DNA of 6,706 nt from Flavobacteriales bacterium. GTDB taxonomy: Bacteria; Bacteroidota; Bacteroidia; Flavobacteriales_D; Crocinitomicaceae. Location: assembly GCA_947461185.1 (NCBI GenBank), contig CANHJY010000112.1, forward strand, positions 1 through 6,706, in the 5' to 3' direction. Shown here piece after piece: positions 1 to 6,706 of the stretch. The notes beneath the pieces are model-generated. The model worked only from the letters and a program-made list of their open reading frames with translations, had not been told where the DNA came from and made no database searches. Positions within the stretch are counted from its first letter, which is position 1. Each line of letters begins with the position of its first letter. A program made the translations under genes and the position numbers.

Positions 1-580
1 ATAATTCTGATTTATTTACATTTTTCCAAATTCCGAAATCAACGCCCTTTTTCGGATCTCTTGTCATCCACCTTAGGTACATGTTGAGTCGCTTACAGGC
101 TGAATTTTGAAGTGGATTGGAAACATGTTTTGAACTTCTTTGGGGATGCTCTATATCAAAGAACTTTTTTCTAAAATTGACCAATCTACCTTTTACGCCA
201 TCAATAGCTGCATGTTCTGAAAAATAGGCCTCCAAACCACCATTTTTGTATGCATTTTGAATGCTTCTCATAAAGAAATCTAAATCTTCAGCATTAAAGG
301 TCCTATGCACAAAATTAGAGGTGCTCAAAGCACCTTTCTTGTAGTTAATTATATATTCAAAAGGTGAATTTTCCATCATCTGCATCAATTTTCTTCCACT
401 TTCGATAATGCTTTTGCGATTTCCCCAAGCTATTGTAGCCATTAACAAACCAGATATCTCGATATCTTCTTTTCGCGTAAATTGATGAGGGATCTGAATC
501 GGATCGTGTTCAATAAAATCCAAAGATTCATATTGATCAGCTTTGAAGTCGAGAAATGATTTAAGTTCGTGAAAATTCAT
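1..580 (-). CDS. TIGR02757/DUF2400 family protein, C-terminus cut off by the window edge
   Basis: This reading frame starts with ATG at 580-578 and stays open for 193 codons to the left edge, so the C-terminal part is missing. I recognise the family from conserved stretches: DPIQIPHQF at residues 26-34, ATIAWGNRKSII at 48-59, and the block ACKRLNMYLRWM at 161-172, followed by a basic segment and VDFGIW at 180-185. These fit the TIGR02757 (DUF2400) family, which is found in Bacteroidota, spirochaetes and some proteobacteria and has no established function. From memory the family is roughly 250 residues, so about three quarters is present. There is no signal peptide or obvious membrane segment, which suggests a cytoplasmic protein. 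An in-frame ATG at 607-605 would add nine residues (MNFTNTHYK). I prefer 580 because the family pattern (a helix, then the DPIQIPH motif) begins just after it. The gene is divergent from the TonB receptor gene. Confidence 0.85.
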   Translation of the reverse strand, partial: MNFHELKSFLDFKADQYESLDFIEHDPIQIPHQFTRKEDIEISGLLMATIAWGNRKSIIESGRKLMQMMENSPFEYIINYKKGALSTSNFVHRTFNAEDLDFFMRSIQNAYKNGGLEAYFSEHAAIDGVKGRLVNFRKKFFDIEHPQRSSKHVSNPLQNSACKRLNMYLRWMTRDPKKGVDFGIWKNVNKSEL

Positions 581-638
581 TTTATAGTGTGTATTTGTAA
601 AATTCATAATTAAAATTTAATGGTGGTATATTAATGTT

Positions 639-646
639 TAATTTTG
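639..646 (+). promoter_or_regulatory. Candidate -7 promoter element for the TonB receptor gene
   Basis: The sequence TAATTTTG matches the Bacteroidota sigma-ABfr -7 consensus TAnnTTTG exactly. It ends 16 bp before the receptor ATG, so transcription would start about 10 nt ahead of the gene. That leaves no room for a cobalamin or other riboswitch. No clear TTG appears at the expected -33 position (about 615-620), so the call rests on the -7 box alone. In AT-rich DNA an 8-mer like this can occur by chance. Confidence 0.45.
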
Positions 647-657
647 GGCGAAAATTA
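639..657. repeat. 7-bp inverted repeat in the divergent intergenic region
   Basis: TAATTTT and AAAATTA are perfect inverted copies separated by five bases (GGGCG). The left arm is part of the candidate plus-strand -7 box. Read on the minus strand, the right arm gives TAATTTTC, one base from the same consensus, and would point towards the DUF2400 gene. It may therefore be two back-to-back promoter boxes or a small operator. Chance is also possible at this base composition. Confidence 0.35.
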
Positions 658-662
658 CACTT

Positions 663-2501
663 ATGAAAAAGATTTTCTTGTTCCATTTATTTACAGTAAT
701 CCTTCATTCTGCACTTCTTGCTCAGCCTAGTTATATGGGTGAAATCATCATTCAAGGAAATAGAATAAGTCGTCCTTTTAGTAAGCCCGTTCAAAATATT
801 TCAGTTATTACTAGAGAGCAAATTGCAAAATCACCGGCTAGAAGTATTCAAGAAATCCTCACCTATGTTGCAGGTGTAGATGTAAGACAAAGAGGTGTGG
901 GTGGTGTTCAAGCAGACATTGGTATTCGTGGTGGTGGTTTCGAACAAACGCTGATTTTGTTGAATGGTGTTAAATTATCGGATCCACAAACGGGTCATCA
1001 CATGATGAATATCCCAGTGCCATTGGAAGCAATTGAACGTATTGAGATAATTAAGGGAAGCGCAACGCGCTCTTTCGGTTTAAATGGAATTGCCGGCGCG
1101 ATTAATATTATTACGCGATTAGGTTCAGAGCAACAAGCAAGTTTATCGGCATACGGTGCAGATTTCAGTACATTTGGTGGACAATTTTTTCTAACACAAC
1201 CTGTTTCAAATCGATATTATCAAAATATTTCTGGCTCGTTTGATGTTTCAGAAGGATATCAATACAATTCAGATTATCAAGTATCTAACATCAATTACGA
1301 ATCAGCATTAAGAATATCAAATGCTTTGAATCTAAGAGGAATGGTAGGATTTACAGGTAGAGATTTTGGAGCTAATGGTTTTTACACAGACAAATTTCCA
1401 GATCAATGGGAACAAACGAAAACATTACTATCATCATTGGCTTTAACATACTCCAAAAACAAGCTATATCTGCAAACCAGGGCTTATTTTCGTCAAAACG
1501 ATGATGAATTTAGATTGAAGCGTTTTGATCCTTCCTTTTACACCAATATTCATCAATCCAGAACTTTAGGATTTGAGTTTAACGGCACTTACAGATCTAA
1601 GTTAGGAATTACAGGTTTAGGAGCGGAAATGAGGCAAGAACGACTTGAAAGTACCAATTTAGGTCAACGAGAAAGAACATTCTACGGAATTTTTGCGGAA
1701 CATGCAGTTACAATTGTTAGAGGATTGGATGCACAATTAGGTGTTCATGCTTCCTATTATTCAACCTATGAATGGAAGATGTACCCTGGAATTGATTTAG
1801 GTTATCAAATATCACCATCGAACAGAATCTATGGAAATTACAGTTTAGGTTACCGTGTTCCGTCTTATACTGAATGGTACTATCAAGATCCTGCGACATC
1901 AAGTAATTCAAATCTAATTCCTGAGCAAGCTTCAAATGCTGAATTTGGATATATTTTTAATAAATATGGCTTGCGGTTCGAGGCTTGTTATTTTAATCGC
2001 TATTCCCAAAATTTGATTGATTACATTCGTGATACCAGCAGTATTGTGCCGAATCCTAATAAATGGACACCTGAAAATGTTGGAAACGTAAAGTTTAATG
2101 GTCTAGAATTATCCTTGGGTTATGGTATTTATAAATCATTATTCAATTTTATTCAAATTCAGAATATTGGATTAAGTTACAATTTTATAGATGCCAATTT
2201 TGAAAAGGATCTTCAAAATGATTCAAGGTATATTTTAAATGCATACAGACATCAATTCATTGCTGGTATGACATTAGATTTTTTCGACATGGTTCAAGTA
2301 ACACTTAAATCAAGATATATTGAGAGATATACCGATGTTCAATATTGGTTGATGGATGGCAAAATGATTTATCATGGAATTCCTAAATTGAACATTTTTG
2401 CGGAATGGACAAACATTACAGATCAGGAATATGTTGAGTCTGGTTTTGTTCAAATGCCAGGTAGATGGATAAAAGTTGGATGTACGATTAAGCTGAATTA
2501 A
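663..2501 (+). CDS. TonB-dependent outer-membrane receptor, BtuB/COG4206-like
   Basis: This is a 612-residue outer-membrane active transporter, driven by TonB-ExbBD, for an unidentified ligand. A signal peptide covers residues 1-20 (MKKIF, hydrophobic core, then ALLA before Gln21). A TonB-box-like stretch, GEIIIQGNR, lies at 26-34. The plug domain spans about 42-152, with [12 protein letters not shown] (63-74), [15 protein letters not shown] (88-102), DPQTGHH (107-113) and the end motif [15 protein letters not shown] to INIIT (125-151). The remaining 460 residues are a beta-barrel rich in aromatic and alternating polar residues. There is no N-terminal carboxypeptidase-regulatory-like domain and no SusD partner, so it is not a SusC-type system. 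The plug resembles Bacteroidota proteins usually labelled BtuB or generic receptor; vitamin B12 or siderophore as ligand is a guess. The barrel ends IKLN rather than in the usual terminal Phe. It is the only plus-strand gene here, and its TAA interlocks with the stop of lolD. Confidence 0.93.
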   Translation: MKKIFLFHLFTVILHSALLAQPSYMGEIIIQGNRISRPFSKPVQNISVITREQIAKSPARSIQEILTYVAGVDVRQRGVGGVQADIGIRGGGFEQTLILLNGVKLSDPQTGHHMMNIPVPLEAIERIEIIKGSATRSFGLNGIAGAINIITRLGSEQQASLSAYGADFSTFGGQFFLTQPVSNRYYQNISGSFDVSEGYQYNSDYQVSNINYESALRISNALNLRGMVGFTGRDFGANGFYTDKFPDQWEQTKTLLSSLALTYSKNKLYLQTRAYFRQNDDEFRLKRFDPSFYTNIHQSRTLGFEFNGTYRSKLGITGLGAEMRQERLESTNLGQRERTFYGIFAEHAVTIVRGLDAQLGVHASYYSTYEWKMYPGIDLGYQISPSNRIYGNYSLGYRVPSYTEWYYQDPATSSNSNLIPEQASNAEFGYIFNKYGLRFEACYFNRYSQNLIDYIRDTSSIVPNPNKWTPENVGNVKFNGLELSLGYGIYKSLFNFIQIQNIGLSYNFIDANFEKDLQNDSRYILNAYRHQFIAGMTLDFFDMVQVTLKSRYIERYTDVQYWLMDGKMIYHGIPKLNIFAEWTNITDQEYVESGFVQMPGRWIKVGCTIKLN

Positions 2502-2509
2502 GCATTCAG
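2493..2509. repeat. 6-bp inverted repeat centred on the two converging stop codons
   Basis: CTGAAT, then five bases (TAAGC), then ATTCAG form a perfect 6-bp stem with a 5-nt loop. The plus-strand stop TAA (2499-2501) is in the loop. The minus-strand stop (2498-2500) overlaps the stem-loop junction. It could act as a weak bidirectional transcription stop between the converging genes. No T-tract follows on either strand, so it is not a convincing intrinsic terminator. Confidence 0.3.
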
Positions 2510-3157
2510 GAAAATTCCATCTTGCATCACAAGTTTTCTATCAGCCATATCAGCTAATATTTCGTTGTGTGTAACAATTACAAAAGTTTGATTAAATTCT
2601 TCCCTAAGCTTAAAAAATAAATTGTGAAGTTCCTCGGAATTTTTAGAATCTAAGTTTCCTGAAGGTTCGTCTGCGAAAATCACCTTAGGTTGATTGATTA
2701 GCGCACGACAAACAGCAATTCTTTGTTGTTCTCCGCCAGAAAGTTCATTTGGTTTATGTGAAGAACGACTCGTTAATCCAACAAGTTCGATCAATCGGTT
2801 AGCCTCTTTCTTTGCTTGATCCATGGGAGTTTTATGAATCATTGCCGGTAAAAGGATATTCTCAATAGCTGTAAACTCTGGAAGTAATTGATGGAATTGA
2901 AAGATAAATCCAATATTTCTATTTCTGAATTCAGCGATTTTTTTTACACTCATTTCAAATGGCCTTTCTCCTGCGATTTCTAAAATGCCTTCATCAGGTT
3001 TGTCAAGAGTACCCAAAATCTGAAGTAAGGTCGTTTTTCCTGCTCCTGAGGACCCAACAATGGAAACAACCTCGCCTTCTTGTATGGTCAAATTTATTCC
3101 TTTAAGAACATGCAGACCATCATAGGACTTGTGAATATCTTTAGTTTGAAGAATCAT
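2498..3157 (-). CDS. lolD: LolD-type ABC transporter ATP-binding protein (lipoprotein release)
   Basis: This 219-residue cytoplasmic ATPase has the standard ABC motifs: Walker [10 protein letters not shown] at 35-43, Q-loop Gln87, signature LSGGEQQR at 139-146, Walker B VIFADE at 159-164 with catalytic Glu164, D-loop around Asp170, and switch His197. The segment around the Q-loop, [16 protein letters not shown], is close to the one in E. coli LolD, which favours LolD over the related MacB and FtsE subunits. LolD powers the LolCE complex, which frees lipoproteins from the inner membrane for LolA to carry to the outer membrane. No permease gene is in the window, so the partner must be elsewhere, as is common in this phylum. 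The ATG lies inside the end of ribBA (17-bp overlap), and no separate promoter is visible, so it is probably translated from the same message and coupled to ribBA. A MacB-like role cannot be excluded. Confidence 0.88.
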   Translation of the reverse strand: MILQTKDIHKSYDGLHVLKGINLTIQEGEVVSIVGSSGAGKTTLLQILGTLDKPDEGILEIAGERPFEMSVKKIAEFRNRNIGFIFQFHQLLPEFTAIENILLPAMIHKTPMDQAKKEANRLIELVGLTSRSSHKPNELSGGEQQRIAVCRALINQPKVIFADEPSGNLDSKNSEELHNLFFKLREEFNQTFVIVTHNEILADMADRKLVMQDGIFLNA

Positions 3158-4367
3158 TTTTTAGCTGTAGTTGATGACCCATTTTGTCACGTTTGGTTCT
3201 TAAATAGAGTTCATTATGCTCGTTACTAATTATTTCGAGCGGAATATTTTCAACAATTTCAAGGCCATATCCAATTAATCCAGTTCTTTTTGTTGGATTA
3301 TTCGACATAAGTTTCATTTTAGAAATCCCTAAATTTCTTATAATTTGAGCTCCAATACCATAATCTCGTTCATCCCCCTTAAAACCTAGTTTAATATTGG
3401 CCTCTAGGGTATCTAATCCTTGTTCTTGGAGTTTATAAGCTTTTAATTTATTCATTAAGCCAATCCCTCTTCCTTCTTGATTCATGTATATGATTGCACC
3501 TTTTCCTTCAGCTTCTATCATTTCCATTGCTTTATGTAATTGAGGACCACAATCGCAACGACAAGAGCCAAAAATATCCCCGGTAAGACATGAAGAATGT
3601 ACCCTTACTAAAACAGGTTCATCATTATTCCAAGATCCTTTCACGAGTGCCAAGTGCTCCTGACCAGTATTAATTTCTTTAAATGCATGTAGCTGGAATT
3701 CACCATAGCTTGTTGGCATTTTTACATCAACAATAGGTTCAATTAGCGATTCATTTTTAATTCTGTATTCAATCAAATCCTCAATTGAAATTATTTTTAA
3801 GTTAAATCTTGCTGCAATCTCAATCAATTCGGGTAGGCGAGCCATAGTGCCGTCTTCATTAAGTATTTCTACAATTACACCTGCAGGTTCAAATCCAGCC
3901 AATTTCGCTAGGTCAGTTGCAGCTTCTGTATGGCCAGCTCTTCTCAATACTCCTCCTTTCTTGGCTTTCAAAGGAAATATATGACCTGGTTTTCCCAAAT
4001 CTTCAGGTTTCGTATTTGGGTCAATAAGTGCTTGAATAGTTTTTGACCTATCGCTTGCAGAAATTCCAGTCGTACATCCATGACCAATCAAATCAACAGA
4101 AACTGTAAAAGGTGTTTCATAAGTTGCAGAATTACTTTGAACCATAAGTTCCAGTTTTAATTCTTCACATCTATCCTCTACTATAGGTGCGCAAATTAAA
4201 CCGCGTCCATGGGTAGCCATAAAATTTATGATCTCAGGAGTAACATTTCTAGCCGCAGTTAAAAAGTCACCTTCATTTTCTCGATCTTCATCATCAACAA
4301 CAATAATTACTCGACCATTTTTAATTTCCTCGATTGCTTCTTCTACACTATTGAGTTGAAATGCCAT
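3141..4367 (-). CDS. ribBA: Bifunctional 3,4-dihydroxy-2-butanone-4-phosphate synthase / GTP cyclohydrolase II
   Basis: This 408-residue cytoplasmic enzyme supplies both starting branches of riboflavin synthesis. The RibB half (about 1-203) turns ribulose 5-phosphate into dihydroxybutanone phosphate and formate. The RibA half (about 210-400) opens GTP to the diaminopyrimidine precursor. RibB motifs are intact: [10 protein letters not shown] at 25-34 (acidic, metal-binding loop), KPGHIFPL at 126-133, and [10 protein letters not shown] at 144-153 with His146 as the likely metal ligand. In RibA, the zinc cysteines are Cys260, Cys271 and Cys273, with the same spacing as Cys54/65/67 of E. coli RibA. 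QEGRGIG is at 297-303, and Asp332 and Arg334 match the catalytic D-x-R of the family. Length is normal and neither half looks decayed. The last 17 bp overlap lolD. The start follows a short AT-rich leader with a candidate promoter, leaving no room for an FMN riboswitch. Confidence 0.97.
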   Translation of the reverse strand: MAFQLNSVEEAIEEIKNGRVIIVVDDEDRENEGDFLTAARNVTPEIINFMATHGRGLICAPIVEDRCEELKLELMVQSNSATYETPFTVSVDLIGHGCTTGISASDRSKTIQALIDPNTKPEDLGKPGHIFPLKAKKGGVLRRAGHTEAATDLAKLAGFEPAGVIVEILNEDGTMARLPELIEIAARFNLKIISIEDLIEYRIKNESLIEPIVDVKMPTSYGEFQLHAFKEINTGQEHLALVKGSWNNDEPVLVRVHSSCLTGDIFGSCRCDCGPQLHKAMEMIEAEGKGAIIYMNQEGRGIGLMNKLKAYKLQEQGLDTLEANIKLGFKGDERDYGIGAQIIRNLGISKMKLMSNNPTKRTGLIGYGLEIVENIPLEIISNEHNELYLRTKRDKMGHQLQLKNDSSN

Positions 4368-4386
4368 TTTACTTATTTAGTTAATT

Positions 4387-4394
4387 CAAAATTA
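4387..4394 (-). promoter_or_regulatory. Candidate -7 promoter element for ribBA-lolD
   Basis: Read on the minus strand this is TAATTTTG, an exact match to the Bacteroidota -7 consensus TAnnTTTG and identical to the box ahead of the TonB receptor. It ends 19 bp before the ribBA ATG, placing the transcript start about 12-15 nt upstream. No TTG is evident at -33. It is the only good match in the 78-bp gap (4368-4445), which otherwise holds AT-rich DNA with no clear stem-loop and T-tract terminator for the glycosyltransferase genes. Those transcripts may therefore read through into ribBA. Confidence 0.45.
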
Positions 4395-4445
4395 CTTTAA
4401 TTTATGTGCTTTTTTATTTGTTTAACACTAATTTGCTGTGATGGT

Positions 4446-5615
4446 TTAATTCTTTTTAATTATTTGAATAAGTGGATGCGTAACATTTTCCCATGAATAA
4501 TTATTTTGAACATAACTTTTTCCTTCTCTAGCGATTTGCTGAGATCTCTCATTATCAGATAACAAATCCGCTATCAAGCTTATAAATTGAGTTCCTGTAT
4601 CTGCAACTAAAATCTCACTTTTGTTTTTTGCTTTTATAGCGTTGTTAGTCATTGTTGTTGTTATGCAAGGAATTCCTGAAGCCATGGCTTCAAGTAATTT
4701 ATTTTGCATGCCAGTGCCTATCATCATTGGTGCGATGAAAATTTTTCCCCTTTGGTAGCTTTCTCTTATATCATCAACCCATCCTTGAAGTGTGACATTT
4801 TTAAATCTTGAGCACATATCGATAAGATTTTTACTCGGGTTTGCTCCAGATATTAAACAGGTCCATTCAGGTTTAGTCTTCAAAATAGATTCTAATATAA
4901 AATTTACGGCTTCGATGTTCGGCGCGTAACTTAAGTTACCTACAAAAACCAAATCGAACTTTTTCTCTAAATTGAGATTTTCAAAGAAGGAATAGTCGAT
5001 CCCATTCGATATGATTTCAATTTTTTCCTTATCTGGATGAAAAATAAAATCTCGATCTTGTTCGGTGATAATAGTTTTATTTTCAAAATAATCAAAAATG
5101 GTTCTCTCGTAGATCAATAATCTTTTATACTCCAGTTTAAAAAGCCATTTTAAAAGGAAGTTTTGATGTATGATGCGTCTTTCAATCCCCTTGGATAGGG
5201 CATCCATATAATCCAGGGTTTTGGGACAATTGTGGTAATTTTTAACATATTCGGCACAACGTATGAGTTGACAAAATATATGGTCGGGTTGAACAGATTT
5301 TAAAATTTTCTTCACCTTTCGATGCCCCTGAAAACTGTAAAAATAACCTGTTTGTAGTGGCTTTTTTGAAAAAAGAGCGTGCAAAAGATGAAGTAAAATT
5401 GTAAACTTGTTTATTCTTACTATATGAATGGCTTTACAGTATGGATTAACTTTGTTGATAAGGGATTCGCTAACATTCTTCTCACTTAATGCAATTAGCG
5501 TAATTTCAAAGTGCTTAGATAATTCTATGATTTGATAGTATGCACGAAGCTTATCTCCTTTTTCTAGAGGATAAGGGAATCTGGAAACAATAAATATCAG
5601 TTTCTGCTTTCCCAT
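4446..5615 (-). CDS. GT4-like glycosyltransferase, GT-B fold
   Basis: This 389-residue protein has the two-lobed GT-B layout. The N-terminal acceptor lobe opens with IFIVSRFPYPLEKGDKLRAY (7-26), the start typical of the GT4 group that includes TIGR03087. The C-terminal nucleotide-sugar lobe carries ISNGID (202-207), FVGNLSYAPNIEAV (224-237), LQGWVDDIRESY (276-287) and GTGMQNKLLEAMASG (300-314). Glu309 is the second Glu of the GT4 E-x7-E motif; the first position is Thr301, as in other members with a GTGxQNKxLEAMA motif. It probably transfers a sugar from a nucleotide donor to a growing glycan at the cytoplasmic face of the inner membrane; donor and acceptor are unknown. A basic, hydrophobic stretch at about 64-86 may help it sit at the membrane. 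The ATG is 6 bp after the stop of the upstream glycosyltransferase, so the two are surely co-transcribed. TIGR03087 resemblance does not by itself imply an exosortase system; none is seen. Confidence 0.88.
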   Translation of the reverse strand: MGKQKLIFIVSRFPYPLEKGDKLRAYYQIIELSKHFEITLIALSEKNVSESLINKVNPYCKAIHIVRINKFTILLHLLHALFSKKPLQTGYFYSFQGHRKVKKILKSVQPDHIFCQLIRCAEYVKNYHNCPKTLDYMDALSKGIERRIIHQNFLLKWLFKLEYKRLLIYERTIFDYFENKTIITEQDRDFIFHPDKEKIEIISNGIDYSFFENLNLEKKFDLVFVGNLSYAPNIEAVNFILESILKTKPEWTCLISGANPSKNLIDMCSRFKNVTLQGWVDDIRESYQRGKIFIAPMMIGTGMQNKLLEAMASGIPCITTTMTNNAIKAKNKSEILVADTGTQFISLIADLLSDNERSQQIAREGKSYVQNNYSWENVTHPLIQIIKKN

Positions 5616-5621
5616 TTGTCT

Positions 5622-6706
5622 TTAATTTTTTTTGGCTTTTCTTTCAAAACAACTATTATATAAATCAATATATTTCTTGGTAATCGTTTTGTTTTCGTAA
5701 TTGAAAGTTGCTGTTTGAAGCGCATTAGTTGCAATTTTTTCAACCAATTTACTGTCTTCTAATAGCTCATTAATAGCGCTAATCCATTCCTCAGGTGAGT
5801 CTGCAATCACAATATCTTTTTTATTGTTGCATACGATTCCTTCAGCACCAATTGTAGTGCTAATAATACATTTTTTAGCCGCCATGCCCTCTATAATTTT
5901 TATTCGCATGCCTCCTCCAGAAAGTAAAGGAACGAGCATCAATTGATATTTTCTTTTAAAAGCTTCTGCGTCGTCAACAAAACCATGAAAAATTACATTA
6001 GGAATGTTTAACTTAAAAAATTTCTCAGGTGTTGATTTACCTGCTACATGTAAGGTACATGTCGGATTGGATGTTAAAATTTTTGGCCATATGTTTTTTA
6101 AGAACCATTCTAGGCCTTCAAGATTTGGCAACCAGTCAAGCGCGCTAATACTAAATACTGTGTTTTCTTCAATTAAACTGGAATCATCATCAATGTACTT
6201 TTTCAATTCAACGCCTGCAGGAATGACTTCTAAAGGAACATCGACACCCATTGTTTTAAGTCTTTGCTCATCTTCATTGGTTATTGCTGCAATTGCATCA
6301 GCTTTGTTGTAGTATTTTTTTTCAAATGCTCTCAAGCGCTTCGCTAACAAGTTGAAAAACCATTTTTTTAATATGTTTCTTTCGTTTAACGCTAATCGTT
6401 GCCAAATAATGTATTCAATATTATGTGTACGAACTAAAACAGGAGCATTGGTAAATTGGCGAATGATATCAATATAATAAGCCACGAACGCGCCTTCTAT
6501 TTGAATGAAATCATATTTATTTTTACTTAGAAGTTGCACTATGGTATGGCTAACATCTTTGTGAATAAATCTTTCTACGTTGTAGGGAATACGTTTGAAT
6601 AACACATTTTTTAGCAGTGCTTTTTTGGATATATTGGTGTCTACATATACATCGTACTGTTTTGCAAATTTTGACATCGCATTTTGAGGCTGACTATGTT
6701 TGGGTG
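5622..6706 (-). CDS. GT4-like glycosyltransferase, N-terminus beyond the window edge
   Basis: An ATG at 6677-6675 would give 351 residues, but the frame stays open upstream through nine more codons (PKHSQPQNA) to the right edge. A protein starting at 6677 would lack the first beta-strand and Gly-rich loop of the GT-B acceptor lobe, which its relatives have. I therefore treat the gene as 5'-truncated by the window, with perhaps 40 residues missing. Numbering from the internal Met, it has VRTHNIEYIIWQRLA (82-96), a linker ending VIPAGVE (151-157), SALDWLPNLEGLEW (178-191), FHGFVDDAEAF (230-240) and SGGGMRIKIIEGMAAKK (253-269). Glu263 is the second Glu of E-x7-E, and the first is replaced by Gly255. 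This fits a GT4 enzyme acting on a surface or secreted glycan; donor and acceptor cannot be told. The C-terminal lobe is clearly related to that of the next gene, 6 bp downstream, so the pair look like old tandem paralogues in one operon. Confidence 0.87.
   Translation of the reverse strand, partial: PKHSQPQNAMSKFAKQYDVYVDTNISKKALLKNVLFKRIPYNVERFIHKDVSHTIVQLLSKNKYDFIQIEGAFVAYYIDIIRQFTNAPVLVRTHNIEYIIWQRLALNERNILKKWFFNLLAKRLRAFEKKYYNKADAIAAITNEDEQRLKTMGVDVPLEVIPAGVELKKYIDDDSSLIEENTVFSISALDWLPNLEGLEWFLKNIWPKILTSNPTCTLHVAGKSTPEKFFKLNIPNVIFHGFVDDAEAFKRKYQLMLVPLLSGGGMRIKIIEGMAAKKCIISTTIGAEGIVCNNKKDIVIADSPEEWISAINELLEDSKLVEKIATNALQTATFNYENKTITKKYIDLYNSCFERKAKKN

Noticed and set aside
608..662. Cobalamin riboswitch ahead of the BtuB-like receptor
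   Set aside because: Only about 55-80 bp is available and no B12-box-like sequence is present, so sequence gives no support for B12 control.
1717..1935. Minus-strand 72-codon open frame within the TonB receptor gene
   Set aside because: It lies wholly inside the well-supported receptor coding sequence, has no recognisable domain, and its composition is what an antisense reading would give.
663..2501. SusC-type polysaccharide utilisation locus
   Set aside because: The receptor lacks the N-terminal carboxypeptidase-regulatory-like domain, is too short for SusC, and has no SusD, sulfatase or glycoside hydrolase neighbour.
2509..2518. GGAAAATTCC as a terminator hairpin
   Set aside because: The stem would be four base pairs with a two-base loop and no T-tract follows, so it cannot form a useful hairpin.
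3141..4367. RibBA with a degenerate half or an altered zinc site because of the extra Cys269
   Set aside because: All expected catalytic and metal-binding motifs of both halves are present at normal spacing. Cys269 is an additional residue in a variable position and the family ligands Cys260/271/273 are intact.
4368..4445. FMN riboswitch (RFN element) ahead of ribBA
   Set aside because: The gap is only 78 bp and AT-rich, lacks the conserved RFN helices, and the likely leader is about 12-15 nt.
6004..6312. Plus-strand 102-codon open frame inside the second glycosyltransferase
   Set aside because: It is antisense to conserved GT4 motifs, with a Ser/Leu-rich product and no known domain or promoter.

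Overview
The window looks like chromosomal DNA of a Bacteroidota bacterium, probably Flavobacteriia or a near relative. The evidence is the AT-rich composition, the lack of clear Shine-Dalgarno sequences, TAnnTTTG-type -7 promoter elements ahead of two genes, a Bacteroidota-style fused RibBA, a TonB-dependent receptor with the DPQTGHH plug motif, and a TIGR02757/DUF2400 protein. The genus cannot be named from the sequence alone.

Layout from left to right: (i) 1-580, minus strand, the N-terminal 193 codons of a DUF2400 (TIGR02757) protein that runs off the left edge. (ii) 581-662, a short divergent intergenic region with a candidate promoter and a 7-bp inverted repeat. (iii) 663-2501, plus strand, an outer-membrane TonB-dependent receptor. 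(iv) 2498-3157, minus strand, a LolD-type ABC ATPase whose stop codon interlocks with the receptor's in a TTAA. (v) 3141-4367, minus strand, bifunctional riboflavin enzyme RibBA, overlapping lolD by 17 bp. (vi) 4368-4445, a 78-bp gap with a candidate promoter for ribBA. (vii) 4446-5615 and 5622-6706, minus strand, two tandem GT4-like glycosyltransferases 6 bp apart; the second is open to the right edge and its start lies outside the window.

Functionally, the minus-strand run goes from glycosyltransferases (surface or secreted glycan assembly) to ribBA (entry into riboflavin synthesis) to lolD (energising lipoprotein release from the inner membrane). The glycosyltransferase pair and the ribBA-lolD pair each look co-transcribed. 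Whether the two pairs form one operon is undecided, because a promoter motif but no terminator is visible in the gap. The receptor is the only plus-strand gene and sits in an otherwise minus-strand stretch.

No stretch over 300 bp lacks a gene. I see no RNA genes, CRISPR, insertion sequences, defence genes or riboswitch. The window reads as mostly ordinary core and envelope genes; I found no convincing new system. The least understood element is the DUF2400 protein.
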